Of a DNA stretch of 64,000 bases, positions 10,109 to 20,691 are shown piece after piece. Under the pieces are notes generated by a model. It ran no database searches. It had not been told where the DNA came from and saw nothing but the letters and a program-made list of their open reading frames with translations. A program made the translations under genes and the position numbers. Source of the stretch: Trachythela sp. YZ-2020 (Eukaryota; Cnidaria; Anthozoa; Malacalcyonacea; Clavulariidae); the NCBI GenBank assembly GCA_016169945.1, contig JADLSH010000114.1, positions 992,001 to 1,056,000 on the forward strand, given 5' to 3'. The first letter of the stretch is position 1. Every line of letters begins with the position of its first letter.

Positions 10109-11359
10109 TTACTGTTTGAAACTGAATGTACAGTTGTAATAATTGTTCACTGTTTGTTGCTGCGTGGACAGTTGCTGAAGGTTTATCTCGTTTAAAACCC
10201 GTTCTTCTTGGGAATCTGTAAGTAAACTTCCAACTGATTCTTCTACATGTGGAGAACGCTTGGCGGCCAAAATCATAGTTGGTCTCTCGCCTGTGAACGA
10301 CTCGGATGGCATCTTGTCTTCATTCAGAGGAAAGCACAACGCTTCAGACATTTTCTTCTTCTTGCTCAAACTTGTTTGGGCTGCATAACTTCGTATGCTG
10401 TTTTCGCTTTTGTGTCCAGAGACTGCCATGATATGTCTGGCTTCGTACCCACATTCGTCGAGCATTGTGATCGTAGTAGCTCGGATTGAGTGATTTGTGT
10501 AGATTAAGGAAAGCTTAGCGGCTATGGATATTTTTTTCATTTTGTCGCCGAGTGTGCGTTGACCCACAACCATGTTGTCGTACCAAACTTTGTCGCTTGT
10601 ACTCGCTGTTTTCTTGGGTCTCTGAAAAAGGAATTCATTCTCAGGATTCAGATGAGATACATACTTCTCGAAAGACAAAACTGGACAAAGCGGACTGTCT
10701 ACGGCAAACATGACTTGAGTTTCTTGAGCTTCATCAGTCTCGCGGCGGTTCTTCGTTAATTCGTCCTTCACTTTGCTGACATATTTCGCACCAGACGGGT
10801 CAATTTTGATTGCAAAATCCGCCTTTTTTAACTCCCTTAGATTCTGACGACCTCGTCTACAAAAGTATAGCATAAGTTCAAAGAAAACTTTGTTTTGCAG
10901 TGTCTCTGGGCTGCTCAGATAAAATAATCCGCTTTCATATAGTTTTTTGATATCATTGTTGTTGATGGGTGGTTTGTGCTGTGTTTTCGCTTTTCCTTCT
11001 CGTTTTAGCTTAACAACTGTGGCTTGAAAAATAGCGTTTGCACTACGAAACTCTGGATCTTTGATGATATCCATTGCATGGGCGCTAAAGAACCGTTGTA
11101 AACTAAACCGAATCGCTGTCAACGAGGTCTTTGTATACAAATCTCCATTCATCTTTCTTGCCTCGGCGTAAAACTTTCCCAGCACCGCCGAAAGTTGATC
11201 TTTGGACGCCACTAATTCGTCTTCTTTCAGCTCTCTTTCTTTTAAATATTCGCGAAAAACATTTAGTGCAACTTTGGTCGCCTTCTTCGTGTTGTCAGCA
11301 TCTTTTTGGTCGAGCAAACAGGTCAAATCGTCTTTCGACAGCTCTGCAAAACGGGCCAT
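10109..11359 (-). CDS. Crypton tyrosine recombinase, intact 416-aa frame
   Basis: This is a DNA strand-transfer enzyme predicted to cut and join DNA through a covalent tyrosine intermediate. Residues 1-120 look like a helical core-binding domain. The catalytic domain follows, with the first arginine in CRRGRQNLR (about 168-175), a candidate lysine around VSKVKDE (195-200), H290 and R293 in NHSIRAT, H316 in SGHKSEN and the nucleophile candidate Y325 in IRSYAA. All expected active-site positions are present, and there is no frameshift or stop. The start ATG at 11359 gives MARFAELSKD, a sensible N-terminus. The tail is glutamine/asparagine rich. The RRGR..LR pattern resembles Crypton-derived proteins in animals. 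Its position inside a defined 2-kb insert makes it the element's own recombinase. Expression cannot be judged from sequence. Confidence 0.9.
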   Translation of the reverse strand: MARFAELSKDDLTCLLDQKDADNTKKATKVALNVFREYLKERELKEDELVASKDQLSAVLGKFYAEARKMNGDLYTKTSLTAIRFSLQRFFSAHAMDIIKDPEFRSANAIFQATVVKLKREGKAKTQHKPPINNNDIKKLYESGLFYLSSPETLQNKVFFELMLYFCRRGRQNLRELKKADFAIKIDPSGAKYVSKVKDELTKNRRETDEAQETQVMFAVDSPLCPVLSFEKYVSHLNPENEFLFQRPKKTASTSDKVWYDNMVVGQRTLGDKMKKISIAAKLSLIYTNHSIRATTITMLDECGYEARHIMAVSGHKSENSIRSYAAQTSLSKKKKMSEALCFPLNEDKMPSESFTGERPTMILAAKRSPHVEESVGSLLTDSQEERVLNEINLQQLSTQQQTVNNYYNCTFSFKQ

Positions 11360-11626
11360 GTTTACTAATGATTATAAAATGGCTAAAGAAACCGATATTT
11401 TGCAGCTAAGCAGTGCTTGCCGAAAGTGCGCATGCTCAATAAACTGTTTGCACCAGTTATTTGCAGCTGACGTATTATTTACACCAGTTATCTGTAGGTG
11501 AATTAGCCAATGACAATTGAGAATATAATTATGTGAATGATAACATACAATATTATACAATAAAATATATAAAATGTCTAAATTAAGATTATAAGTTAAG
11601 AGTTAGTACACAAATATGGTAAGTAA

Positions 11627-11832
11627 TGGTTGTTGACCGCGCGCTGTATTGAATTAGTTGTATAACTATAAAGAGTGAACGTGTAAATATAGTATCGTTT
11701 GAAACAGAATTTTGATTATTGTGAAGCCAGCACCACCGCCGACGGATCCTCGACAAACAGTTGTCATTCCACAGCAACGTGACGTCCTCCCCCGAGAGCT
11801 GACCTGCAGGAGAAGGCGATCTATGCGTCTCA
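11627..11832. repeat. Dispersed repeat shared with 26325-26531
   Basis: This stretch is about 97% the same as 26325-26531. It forms the right flank of the Crypton insertion here and the continuous sequence in copy B. I did not recognise a protein in it. After 11832 the two copies diverge. Confidence 0.8.
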
Positions 11833-12448
11833 CATTGTCTTTCGACGCCTCCACTGGCGCCACTCTTGCCGCCGTCCATGGCCGTCAAATGTTTGCTAAA
11901 TATCTGCAGTACTGGCACTGGGTCTGACGATCCCGAAGACAGCCTAGGGTATTTTGGTTTAGGGTTAGGGATGAGGTTATATTGGCGTAGTCGCCGCACT
12001 TCCAAACTTTCCTCGTCTTTTCTCTTATGTTCTTTTTGTTCTTTTGCAATAACCCGGACACGTTTCTTGCTTCGTTTGGTAATTGCGCTTTCGTTGTATC
12101 TAGAAAAGATTTACACGATGACGTATTTTCTGATTTCAAATACTATACCAACAGGAGGAAAGAAAATAGGGTGCCTTGTAAAATTTAAAAACAGGGCTTA
12201 AAAAAGTAAAAAAAAGGGCTTTTCAAGGTAAATGTCAAGTTCAGGGTGAAGGTCATTCAAGGTCATTAAAAAAGGGCTCAAACTTGAATTTGAAAATATA
12301 TATATTTATACCAACTATTAAACCAAATGTGAAATACATAAAATTTATCCCAACTATTTACAAAAATGTAGAAAAAATTAGAAAACCTTTAACATGAATA
12401 AATGCATAGAAACGTTCAAATATAGAATGTTTTGATAGTTGATAGGTT
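11833..12448 (-). other. Unrecognised basic coding-like stretch and AT-rich spacer
   Basis: On the minus strand, about 12100-11870 reads as a lysine/arginine-rich segment (SKKRVRVIAKEQKEHKRK) followed by LRQYNLIPNPKPKYPRLSS, without a clear start or end. 12140-12448 is AT-rich and holds nothing I recognise beyond the 3' side of the SANT gene copy A. Confidence 0.3.
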
Positions 12449-12665
12449 TTATTGCCTAAACCGTAGATGTTGTTGGTTTCTTTTAATTCTCTCCCATCTA
12501 TTCGAAATTTGATTGTCGGTATGTCTCCCTGGGAATCTGCGGTGGAAGGCAGCGCACGTTTGTGCCCACGCAATTCTTCTTCGTCCGTGGATGTAAGGGC
12601 GAACAATCATGCACAATGCCCTTTCCTGTTCTTCGTTCCATATAGCCCTTCGTGGTGAGTTAGGG
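12449..12665 (-). pseudogene. SANT/Myb-like gene copy A, C-terminal part
   Basis: This encodes a SANT/Myb-like DNA-binding region: WNEEQERALCMIVRPYI, then IAWAQTCAAFHRRFPGR, QISNRWERIK and a short tail ending at the stop near 12449. Tryptophans at helix positions and a basic third helix support the domain call. The upstream part is at 16478-16960. The sequence between (12666-16477) is a transposon, and removal of one TTAA copy plus the element joins the two frames exactly. Copy B at 27819-28199 has the same domain. The product is not one I recognise. Confidence 0.75.
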
Positions 12666-13912
12666 TTAAGGGGAGGTTCCACCCAAACTAATGTGTTGCA
12701 ATTAGCTATTTTTTAGACCTACATTGTAGCAACAATTTTTAATAAACCTTAGGCAAACTATATATCAGCAGATAGCTAATGAGTGGGAGAATCTGAAAAT
12801 ATATTTAAAATATATATGAATGCGTTGCCTATGGCAACCTGAGCAGTTAAAGTGGCCACATGCTGTTTTTCCAGCATACTGTATTTGAGAAAAGATATCT
12901 TGCTACTGACATGGCCATATTAACCCATTTTTAGTGCAAAGTTTCTTCGAAACTTTGCAATATTGTGGTGAGTGGCGAAAATTCAAACGAGTCAGTCATT
13001 CATTCATTCATTCAATCATAGTGTAAACTTTCCGGGGGTGTATACAATTTATGTTTCTTTTTAAATTTCATTAACATTTAGTGATTTAGTGCTTCAAGAC
13101 AGGGCTTCACATTTTTCTTTAAATATTCTTTTGATCTTATGGCGATTTTACACAAACTATGCTGAATTTGAGTCTTTATATTGAACTTGAAACATTTGCT
13201 GAAGACGTTGAATTGACATTAAATTGGCGATCTTTCCCCCGGAACACGCGATTTTTTGTGCAATCACAAATGCACGTGCGCTATCAAGTGCGTGGCCGCG
13301 AGTTGACTGCGAGATTCGTACGCGTGCCGTGTAGCGAATCTAGCGACAAGAACATTATCGTTATATCAAATTATCAATATATAGTATAACTATAAGTATG
13401 TCGATGAACCGGAGAGAAATCAGTCATTATAACTGACTTACCAACTTGCCTTCAGTACTGGATAATCAACGGGAAGGATTGTAGAAATTCACTTATTTTC
13501 GCTTCCCGAGCATTATTATTTGACATTTGCTTTCGAGAATTATGATTATGACAAAATATTTAAAGACTGTATCTCAAATGCGAGTTTGCAGATTATATAA
13601 ATGATAAGGAAGGTAAATGTGGTAGCAGTTTAAAGGCTATATTATTTCAAATACAACTATAGCCTTATGAACTATAGGGGCAATGCCAATGTCAATAAAC
13701 TTGTGCATATAGTCGATGGCTGTATGTATTCGATCTGTAATCTGTATTATGAACTATCAAAACAGTGTAGACTATAGTATCCGATTTATATTATAACCTC
13801 TATGGTATAAAACGGGATCATATAATGATATAAACGTGCTGCAAAGCCTGCAGTCCCAATAGTCGTGTTAATTTAAACTTTACAGTATACCTTGAATTGA
13901 TGGGATATAATT

Positions 13913-14361
13913 AACCTTGAAGCTTGACGATTTAATGCGTTTGTTTACTTTTCGAATGTGATCGTTTGGTCACGCCCACGGGAAACTCGTCTTAGACGGG
14001 GAAACTCGTCTAATATGAATCCGGGGGCAGACGAGTTTCCCGTCTAACTTTCCCGTCCAACTTTCCCGTCCAAACGGACGGGAATCCCATCTAGACGGGA
14101 AACTCGTCTTAAATCCGTTTTAAGCAATTTTCCATATTTTCGAATGTTACGCTCGCAAAATTTAAGTTATTTTGCAAGACAGAATGAAAGATATAAGGAT
14201 CATAAAGTAAGGATCAAAAACATATTCATACTTCGCCAAAAAATCGCAAAATCTAATATTTCATGAGGTGTACGTTTTGTTAGCAAACGTTCATGTTTTG
14301 TTAGCAAACGTTCATGTTTGAAAAGTAAACAAACGCGTTAAAATCGTCAAACTTCAAGGTT
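13913..14361. mobile_element. MITE with 45-bp TIRs and GACGGGAAACTCGTC units
   Basis: AACCTTGAAGCTTGACG at 13913 is mirrored by the sequence ending at 14361, with roughly 45 bp of imperfect TIR on each side. The interior (13980-14115) has repeated overlapping copies of GACGGGAAACTCGTC-type palindromes in both orientations. No coding sequence is present. It is nested in the TTAA element 12666-16477. Confidence 0.7.
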
Positions 14362-14718
14362 GAACGCAAATGGTAATAATAGACCTTCGAAAAACAAATG
14401 TCATGAGAACTTGACAATCTTGGCATAAATACTGCTAGCTAATTCCATGCATGAGTCATCTATTTACGTCAGCAATAAATACGCATACACTTCCCACGGC
14501 GAATTGTGAAATATTCTTTATCTGTAGGATCAAGGAGAGATTTTCCTGAAACATTACTTGCATTTACTTGTAAATTATGGTGTAAATTATGTCTTCGCCG
14601 CAGAGTACTTCAGTGCTTCCATATTAATCTTTCGTTTTCCTCAAAACTTATGGCTCTTTGAAACTTTGCACAATCCTTGGATCCCTAGTTTAGTCAGTGA
14701 TACTATACTAAGTAATTA

Positions 14719-14860
14719 TGGGGATGAGTTGAGGATTTTTGAATAACTTCTAAATTTTCAGAATAACGCACCGTTGAAATTAGTCGATAAATATCTCTGG
14801 AATTTTTATGCAATATATCTTCTTCAAAATTGAATATAAAAAAATCCTCAACTCATCCCA
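14719..14860. repeat. Short inverted repeat, 142 bp
   Basis: GGGATGAGTTGAGGATTTTT at 14721 is mirrored at 14840-14859. It may be a very small MITE. No gene is present around it; 14362-15050 holds nothing else recognisable. Confidence 0.5.
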
Positions 14861-15060
14861 AAGAACATAGAGAAATGCATAAATACTGAAAATTTCAGAT
14901 CAATTGAACAAATAGTTCAAGAGATATCATTTCTCAACCTTCGAAATAGGCTCAAATAGCCAGTTTTGAGAAAACGGCATTCAAAGTTTGGGCTAATTGT
15001 CAAGTCTATTTATTAATGTCTAATTTGCTCAAATTCATGATTTTTAGTTTTGCCATGTTC

Positions 15061-15640
15061 CTAAAAGGCACCAGCTTCATATGTGATGCCCTCAGCTTCT
15101 TTCAAGGCTTCTTCTCGTCTAACACGAAGCAATTGTTCTCCTTGGCGTCGCTTTTTGGCTTTCTCGGTCGTTCGCAGATCTGCAGTTCTCAAGCGCTTCT
15201 TGTCTTTTCTTGCAGAACTTTTGCTTGTATGCTCACCACCAGGAATAGAAAGTTTTCTCATTATATGCTCTCTGCTGGCTGCTCCAGAGTGAAATTGCAG
15301 AACAGAAGAGGCAACTGCACAACGAACCGACTTAGCTCCATGATGCTTGTGCTTGTGACATCGAGACCAGACAACACCATTGATGCACTCGTTAACATTT
15401 TGTGTTGCTCCAAGTACACATCTTCTCAGAAGGTTGCTTTCACTTAGAGTCATGAACACAGGCTTCAAAACTTCTATGAAAACATGAGGCAAGCAGTCAC
15501 TGTCTTTGTAAGTTGACGTTCCACTTGCTGCATCCTGCTGCCACTTGCACCACGACTTTTCTCCTCTTGGGCAAAATCTGTGTTGTTCAACCAGGTCGTC
15601 GGATTGAACATTATGATGCAGGGATGCAATAATGTTCTTT
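15061..15640 (-). pseudogene. Mutator-like-domain transposase, copy 3, C-terminal part
   Basis: Minus-strand sequence from about 15640 runs through an FCPRGEKSWCKWQQ motif, LPHVFIEVLKPVF and TQNVNECINGVVW, corresponding to the CPDGDDSWCGY, PVFDDL and NECLN regions of the other copies. It ends in a long basic tail rich in K, R and E. The putative catalytic glutamate (in NEC) is kept, but both upstream aspartate motifs are absent because the gene jumps from its N-terminal exon to this segment. It is divergent from copies 1 and 2. Confidence 0.7.
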
Positions 15641-15731
15641 TTGATGAATACATGTTATATCACACAGGCCGTGTACTCCTAAAAGTCAACAGGGCTAGCT
15701 GCTAAACTTCTGCAAGTAAAATCCCTAACTA

Positions 15732-16115
15732 TTAGTGATTATAAGCAACACAAGTCTTACCTTCTTCGCATTTATGAATGTCAAAAACAGCAGACGACAG
15801 CTTATGAATGTCAACAAGTCTGTATTGAGGAGTTTGATCACCAATATTGTCAAGAGAACACTCTTGAGAAAGAGAAGACTCTTGAGAACTTAGCTTTCTG
15901 CTGGATGCACTTATTGGCGTTTGATTTTCTTCTGACGTAGTCCTAGTGGCAATTTCACCATGATCTGATCCACGCTGCGATTCATTATCATGGCTGTCAT
16001 TATTGTTGTCATTCGACGAGGTTTGTTCGCCGCTAGAGGCTTGTTTTTGGACACCAACAAAACCAAGTCTTTTCCTTGACTTACGAAAAACACTCCTTTT
16101 ATTCTTTCCGACCAT
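15732..16115 (-). pseudogene. Mutator-like-domain transposase, copy 3, N-terminal part
   Basis: The frame starts MVGKNKRSVFRKSRKRLG, a basic N-terminus comparable to the MGN-RNRKRK start of the other copies, followed by a long serine/asparagine-rich linker and a DIHKLSSAVF segment. It ends without the zinc-knuckle or DDE core. It is in the right position and strand to be the start of the gene at 15061-15640. Confidence 0.55.
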
Positions 16116-16477
16116 TTCCCCAGCACACCGTTTTCAAAATCTCACAAAACCAAGATATAAAAATTTGCTCTGAAGTGAAGATGCTTGCCAAACGTGTTTC
16201 TGTTCACAAAACGCAATCTGACGCAATGTTTGCGATAAAAGCCGCTGAACATAAAGCCTGGTGACTCAACTTTGGTGATCTATTAACATTTCAGCATTTT
16301 ATTTCATACCATCCAAAAAAATGACCAAAATTTAAAAAAATCCTGTTCTGTTGCCATAGCAACGAATGCAAATTATAAATACACTTTGTAAAAACCTTGT
16401 AAAAACACAAAAAAAACCCGAAATACGTTCTACAATTTTTTAATTTTTCTACCACTTTGGGTGGAACCTCCCCTTAA

Positions 16478-16960
16478 TGGCGTTGGGGTTAGGATTGGGG
16501 TTCGGTGCTGGCACACCTACTCTCCACCATGCTCTAGGGTCGATTGGGTCCGTGTGGACACCGCCAGTGTGCGTGTACCCCACCATCAATTTGAGATCCC
16601 CCAGGATTCTTTTTTCTGGGTCTTGGAGCGGGTTATGGTGTCGGGTGATTGCTCCCATTTGCCTGAGGATATCCGTTGCCATGCGGATGAGGCGTCTGCA
16701 TTCGAGCAGGAATGGTGCAACCGGCATGCATCGAACATTCACATGAGGTTGTATATATTCCGTGAAAGCGTACGTTCCCTGATCCATGTATACTTCCCTG
16801 GCATCTTGGAGGGTTTTGGACACAACCGACGTTTCCATGTGCAAACCGCCAATATCGTCTCCATATTCCTCTAACTTTTGAATTATGTAATTGATGGTGC
16901 CAAGATATGTGTCCGCCTGCCTTGTGGTTAGGGTGGGAGCCTAGTGGGCGTGGGTGTCTA
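16478..16960 (-). pseudogene. SANT/Myb-like gene copy A, N-terminal part
   Basis: Reading down from about 16950: a TTRQADTYLGTINYI segment, then METSVVSKTLQDA, FLLECRRLIRMATDIL, DPEKRILGDLKLMVGYTHTG, HTDPIDPRAWWRVGVP and a run of PNPN repeats into the TTAA insertion. The same segments occur in copy B and, for the upstream part, in copy C (30424-30585). The repeated GDLKL, HTDP and WWRVG motifs define the family. No function can be assigned from motifs, and the upstream exons are missing here. Confidence 0.65.
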
Positions 16961-16966
16961 GTATAT

Positions 16967-17512
16967 TGTATTAGAATTTGGATCTGATACCTCTTTTGGT
17001 TCCAAAGTTATGACGAAATTGCTAAAAATAGAAATATCGTTTAAGGATAATGCACTCTTGGCTATAACTTTGGTGCTATTAAATCGATTGAGATGAAAGT
17101 AGTACCATTCGACTCATAAAAGGCAGGGCTTCATTTTCTTAGGAAAAAGTGATTACGTCATCATGTAATCACGTGACAAAGCGGAGGAAAATTATGATTT
17201 TTTAACTTTTTACCAAAGAGAGATATCAAAATTCTGAGCACACGTTCCCATTAGATCTTGATGAGATCTACAATATTGGTTAATAAGTCTTCAACAAAAA
17301 GTGAATGTTTCAGGGGGGAAATCCACTTTTTTGTATTTTAAGTGTTTGGTACTTTAAACGTTACCAGTATGTGCTCTGTTAAGTTTAAAGTATGCCATTT
17401 AGCATCGCAGTACCTAATTCTACACTTTTTATTAATATATATTCAACAATAAATGCTTAGATAAGCTTCTGCTCAGAGTAGGGGTGGTGATTTGTAGACA
17501 CTTAGGCTAATT
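16967..17512. repeat. Dispersed repeat (pair with 27052-27566)
   Basis: It begins ATTGTATTAGAATTTGG and ends near TGATTTGTAGACACTT. About 0.5 kb is shared with 27052-27566 with small indels. The last 25 bases recur at 30395-30420. All three are next to copies of the SANT-family gene. No protein was seen. Confidence 0.75.
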
Positions 17513-17636
17513 AACCAATATGGCGGCCATTAATTAACGCATAATTGATTTGCATCGCAAACATCATATCTCAAGAACCAATCACACAATTGCAAATAAT
17601 ATGAACGATATATTTTTGAAAAGCTTACAACCTGAT

Positions 17637-17802
17637 CTAGTGCCTGACACTATTTTTTTTCAAAATGCTTTTGAAAAAAATTCAGAGTCAAAGCTTGAAT
17701 TTTTGAATTATTTACACTTTTTTTTGAAGAATTTTTTACTAAATTTGTCAATAATTGTGCAATCATGACTTATATGAAAAATTGAAGAGTGTCAGGCACT
17801 AG
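17637..17802. repeat. Hairpin repeat with CTAGTGCCTGACACT termini
   Basis: CTAGTGCCTGACACT (about 17637) is mirrored by AGTGTCAGGCACTAG ending near 17802, with an AT-rich centre. It lies directly 3' of Mutator-like copy 2 and corresponds to 1-109 next to copy 1. Confidence 0.65.
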
Positions 17803-17803
17803 A

Positions 17804-18779
17804 TTATGTTATGAAGAGTAAATATGCCAACTTCTTCGCTGACAATTGGATTCTCGACACATCACATTTTTCTGCGCCTTTAAGTGTAAATACTCCTGGC
17901 TCAATGAAAGAGATATCTCCATCATTAAACTTAAGAACTGCCAAGTAGGTAGCTAGAGTAACAGTTTCTAGTTCCACATAGGTGGTTTTGGGACACCGAT
18001 CCCAAACTAGCCCATTCAAACATTCATTTAACATTTTGTGTTAGACCATGTGTGCATTTTTTAAGAAGTTCTCATTTACTTAAATCATCAAATACTGGCT
18101 TTATTTTCTTAACTATGCACTTTGGGATGCCATTCTTGTGTTGGTAAGATTCCTGCTCTCTTTTGTAGCCGCACCAACTGTCATCACCGTCAGGACAAAG
18201 TTGATGTTGAGGATCCGAATCACTTGAAGCAACATGGAATGTTGCTTTAATTGCTGTAGCCATTTTATTCACATCATCTAAGTTTTCTCTCACAGCAAGA
18301 CCATAATAATTCTGTAAGATCTCAATCTTTCCATCTGTTAGCCTTCCTTTGCCTCCTAAATTCTTGTCATCACTAAGTTTAACACCTTTCATTGATTTTT
18401 TCAACCTCTGCAACCGATTTCCAACTCTCTTTTGCACATGTCCGATGCATTCTAGTTTATTTGGGATTCAGTCATCACCATAGGGCTTAGTCTCACAAAT
18501 AGTGTTGTAAGTTGATGAGTCACCATCACCAAGCATATTCTTATACGTAAGTCCTCGTTGCACATACGATCTTTGAAAAATCCGCACGGCACCAGCTCTT
18601 TCCATACTGTTAGCACTTCCAGTGTGGTTAATCTTGCATTTATGGTTGGCTTTCCACTCCCCATACTTGGGATGATTCATCTTCTTTTGCCACTTCTGGC
18701 ATGCCTTACATTTATCGGACATAACCACATCCAAACATTTCTTTGTATCCAGCGAGATAGCAGTGACAACACCATTGTG
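17804..18779 (-). pseudogene. Mutator-like-domain transposase, copy 2, C-terminal part
   Basis: From 18779 downward the sequence continues HNGVVTAISLDTKKCLDV, NHTGSANSME, the MLGDGDS motif (second aspartate), HVQKRVGNRL, GKGRLTDGKIEILQNYY, CPDGDDSWCGY, KPVFDDL and NECLNGLVW. It is close to copy 1. Several stops and frame breaks (near 18465, 18080 and 18030) disable it. The first aspartate motif lies across the CR1 insertion at 22376-22440. Confidence 0.85.
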
Positions 18780-18963
18780 CACTGAACTGAACTGAACTGA
18801 ACTTTTATTTAGTCACGGTAAAGTCATCAGGATTTACAGTAGAGTAAAAATTTAAATATATATATATACTGTATTACAAAAATTTACGTACACGCTTATA
18901 AAACACATAACTATTAAGATATATACCTGGTTTCCAAGAGTGCCGTGAATACAAGTTTAAAAT

Positions 18964-19995
18964 TTATCGAATAAAATTGCTGCAATCAGACTTAAATTTA
19001 CGCAAAGTATTAACTTGACGTAACTCATTAGGAAGAGAGTTCCACAGTACCGCACCACTGTAGCTGAAACTATTTTTTAGAAAATTTGTTCGTGGTTGAG
19101 GTACTGCTAATTTGCCACTGGTGTCCCTCAATATGTAATTTGTTACTCTACTACGATCAACAAACATTTCAGAAAGGTAGTCTGGTGCAAGATCGTTTAG
19201 AGATTTGTGCAACATGACAGCCTTGGCAATTCTACGTTGAGATGTAAGATTTTTCCAGCCAAGCTTTTCAAACAGATATTCAGCATTTGTATCTTAGCTT
19301 GATGACGTCAGAACTCTAGCGGCTCGATTTTGCAGTTTTTGTAGTTTATCAGCAAGAGTACTACCGCATGTATCCCATACAATGGAACAATAGTCAAAAT
19401 GAGGTTGGACTAAACAATTGTATACTTGTTGCAAGATGGAATAAGGAACAAAAGGCTTTATGCGTTTTAGAGCACCTATACCTGAAGCAACTTTTTTACA
19501 CAATTTTGCAATATGAACATTCCAATACATATTTTCATCAATATGTATACCAAGCGATTTTGTATGAGAAACTTGCCTAATCGGAGCGTCATTAATTACC
19601 AACGAAGGAGTAGATTGAAATGTACTAATTCTTTGATAAGAGCCGATTAACATGAATTCGGTTTTAGATTGGTTTAGGGTAAGTCTATTTGCCGACAACC
19701 ATTCACTGACATTTGCAAGATCTTCATTTAGACGATGGTTAATATCATCGATATTATTACTCGCATATGTCAGGTTGGTATCGTCAGCAAACATACGTGC
19801 CCGAGAATGTGAGAGGCAATTAGGTAAATCATTGATGTAAATTAGGAATAAAAGCGGTCCTAAAATAGTCCTGGGGTACTCCACAACGAAGCAAACGACT
19901 TGTCGAGAGATGTCCATTAACGAAACACTTTTGTTTACGCTCATTAAGATATGATCGAAACCAATTGCCAGCGACTCCACTGATGCCGTATGCAT
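18964..19995 (-). pseudogene. Reverse transcriptase (CR1-2), catalytic and C-terminal parts
   Basis: The 19995-19294 frame contains LGPLLFLIYINDLPN, ARMFADDTNLTY (catalytic FADD), SANRLTLNQSKTEFM, SLGIHIDENMYW, HFDYCSIVWD and QNRAARVLTSS. The 19215-18964 frame supplies the tail with LNDLAPDYLSEMF, GAVLWNSLPNELR and FKSDCSNFI. A stop near 19295 separates them. These are the standard late RT motifs of CR1-type ORF2 proteins. Confidence 0.85.
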
Positions 19996-20691
19996 TAAGT
20001 TTACCTAGCAGTATTTCATGATCTACAGTATCAAAAGCTTTCTTGAGGTCAAGGAACATAACAGCATTAACATTTCCATGGTCAATGTTATAGGCCCATT
20101 CATTAGTGACTTCAAGAAGAGCAGTTACAGTTGAATGCAGACCACGAAACCCTGACTGGCAATTAGTTAATCGTTTATTTTCAGATAGATATAATTGCAC
20201 TTGATCGTAAATGATCCTTTCAAAACCTTTGCCACAACAGGGACAATCGAGATCGGTCGATAGTTATCGACACAGTTTCGCTTTCCCTGTTTGTGTATAG
20301 GGACGACTTTAGCACATTTCCATTCATTAGGAAATATGCCAGTAATAATAGAACGATTGAAAATAAGACTAAGGGATTCGGCAATTAGATCTGGGCATTC
20401 TCGAAGTAATCTAGAAGAAATTTTATCAAGACCAGTTCCTTTTGATTTACTTAGCTTGGATAAAAGTATAAAAACCGTTGGTTGATTAGTTTCCTTTAGA
20501 TGAAAGGAGACATTATCATTTTGACAAGATAAAAAATCAACATATGACCAGTCCTTTTCATTAAAACTTATTTTATCTGCAAGCCTAGGGCCAATGCTAG
20601 AAAAGTGATCATTGAAAGCATCTGCAATTTTATTAGAATCGTTAATTAAGTCTCCGTTCAAATCGATTTCATTAATAAGCGAACTTTGCAA
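19829..20691 (-). pseudogene. Reverse transcriptase (CR1-2), N-terminal palm
   Basis: Frames 20691-20167 and 20200-19829 encode the first RT motifs: SKSKGTGLDKISSRLL, EWKCAKVVPIHKQGKRN, NYRPISIVPVVAKV, QSGFRGLHSTVTALL, VMFLDLKKAFDTVDHEIL (motif A aspartate) and LRCGVPQ (motif B). Loss of a base or two directly after GVPQ shifts the frame into the FADD-bearing part. A second shift near 20200 joins the two frames. Confidence 0.85.

Larger units (their letters stand above)
9631..11626 (-). mobile_element. Crypton-type tyrosine-recombinase element, about 2 kb
   Basis: Copy B reads ...TTTAACAAA directly into TGGTTCTTGACCGCG (26324/26325), while copy A has the same left and right sequences separated by 9631-11626. 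This defines the insert by comparison. It has no obvious terminal inverted repeats and no clear target duplication, as known for Cryptons. It holds a single intact tyrosine recombinase gene (10109-11359), a strong hairpin near its left end and a short direct repeat (CAATATTATACAAT near 9721 and 11548) near both ends. The complete open frame suggests a comparatively young insertion. Confidence 0.85.
12666..16477 (-). mobile_element. TTAA element carrying a core-deleted Mutator-like/Kolobok gene, copy 3
   Basis: TTAA at 12666-12669 and 16474-16477 brackets perfect 18-bp TIRs, GGGGAGGTTCCACCCAAA at 12670-12687 mirrored at 16456-16473. Precise removal restores the SANT-family reading frame, direct evidence for a TTAA target duplication. 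Inside are the N-terminal (15732-16115) and C-terminal (15061-15640) parts of a Mutator-like-domain transposase without its catalytic centre. 12.69-15.05 kb is non-coding except for two inverted-repeat inserts. It is therefore a non-autonomous derivative. Confidence 0.85.

Noticed and set aside
10247..11501. Plus-strand frames opposite the Crypton recombinase
   Set aside because: They are antisense shadows of the minus-strand recombinase gene, which has clear catalytic motifs.
12666..16477. piggyBac element because of the TTAA target
   Set aside because: The protein pieces inside match the Mutator-like transposase family of the other two copies, with no piggyBac motif.
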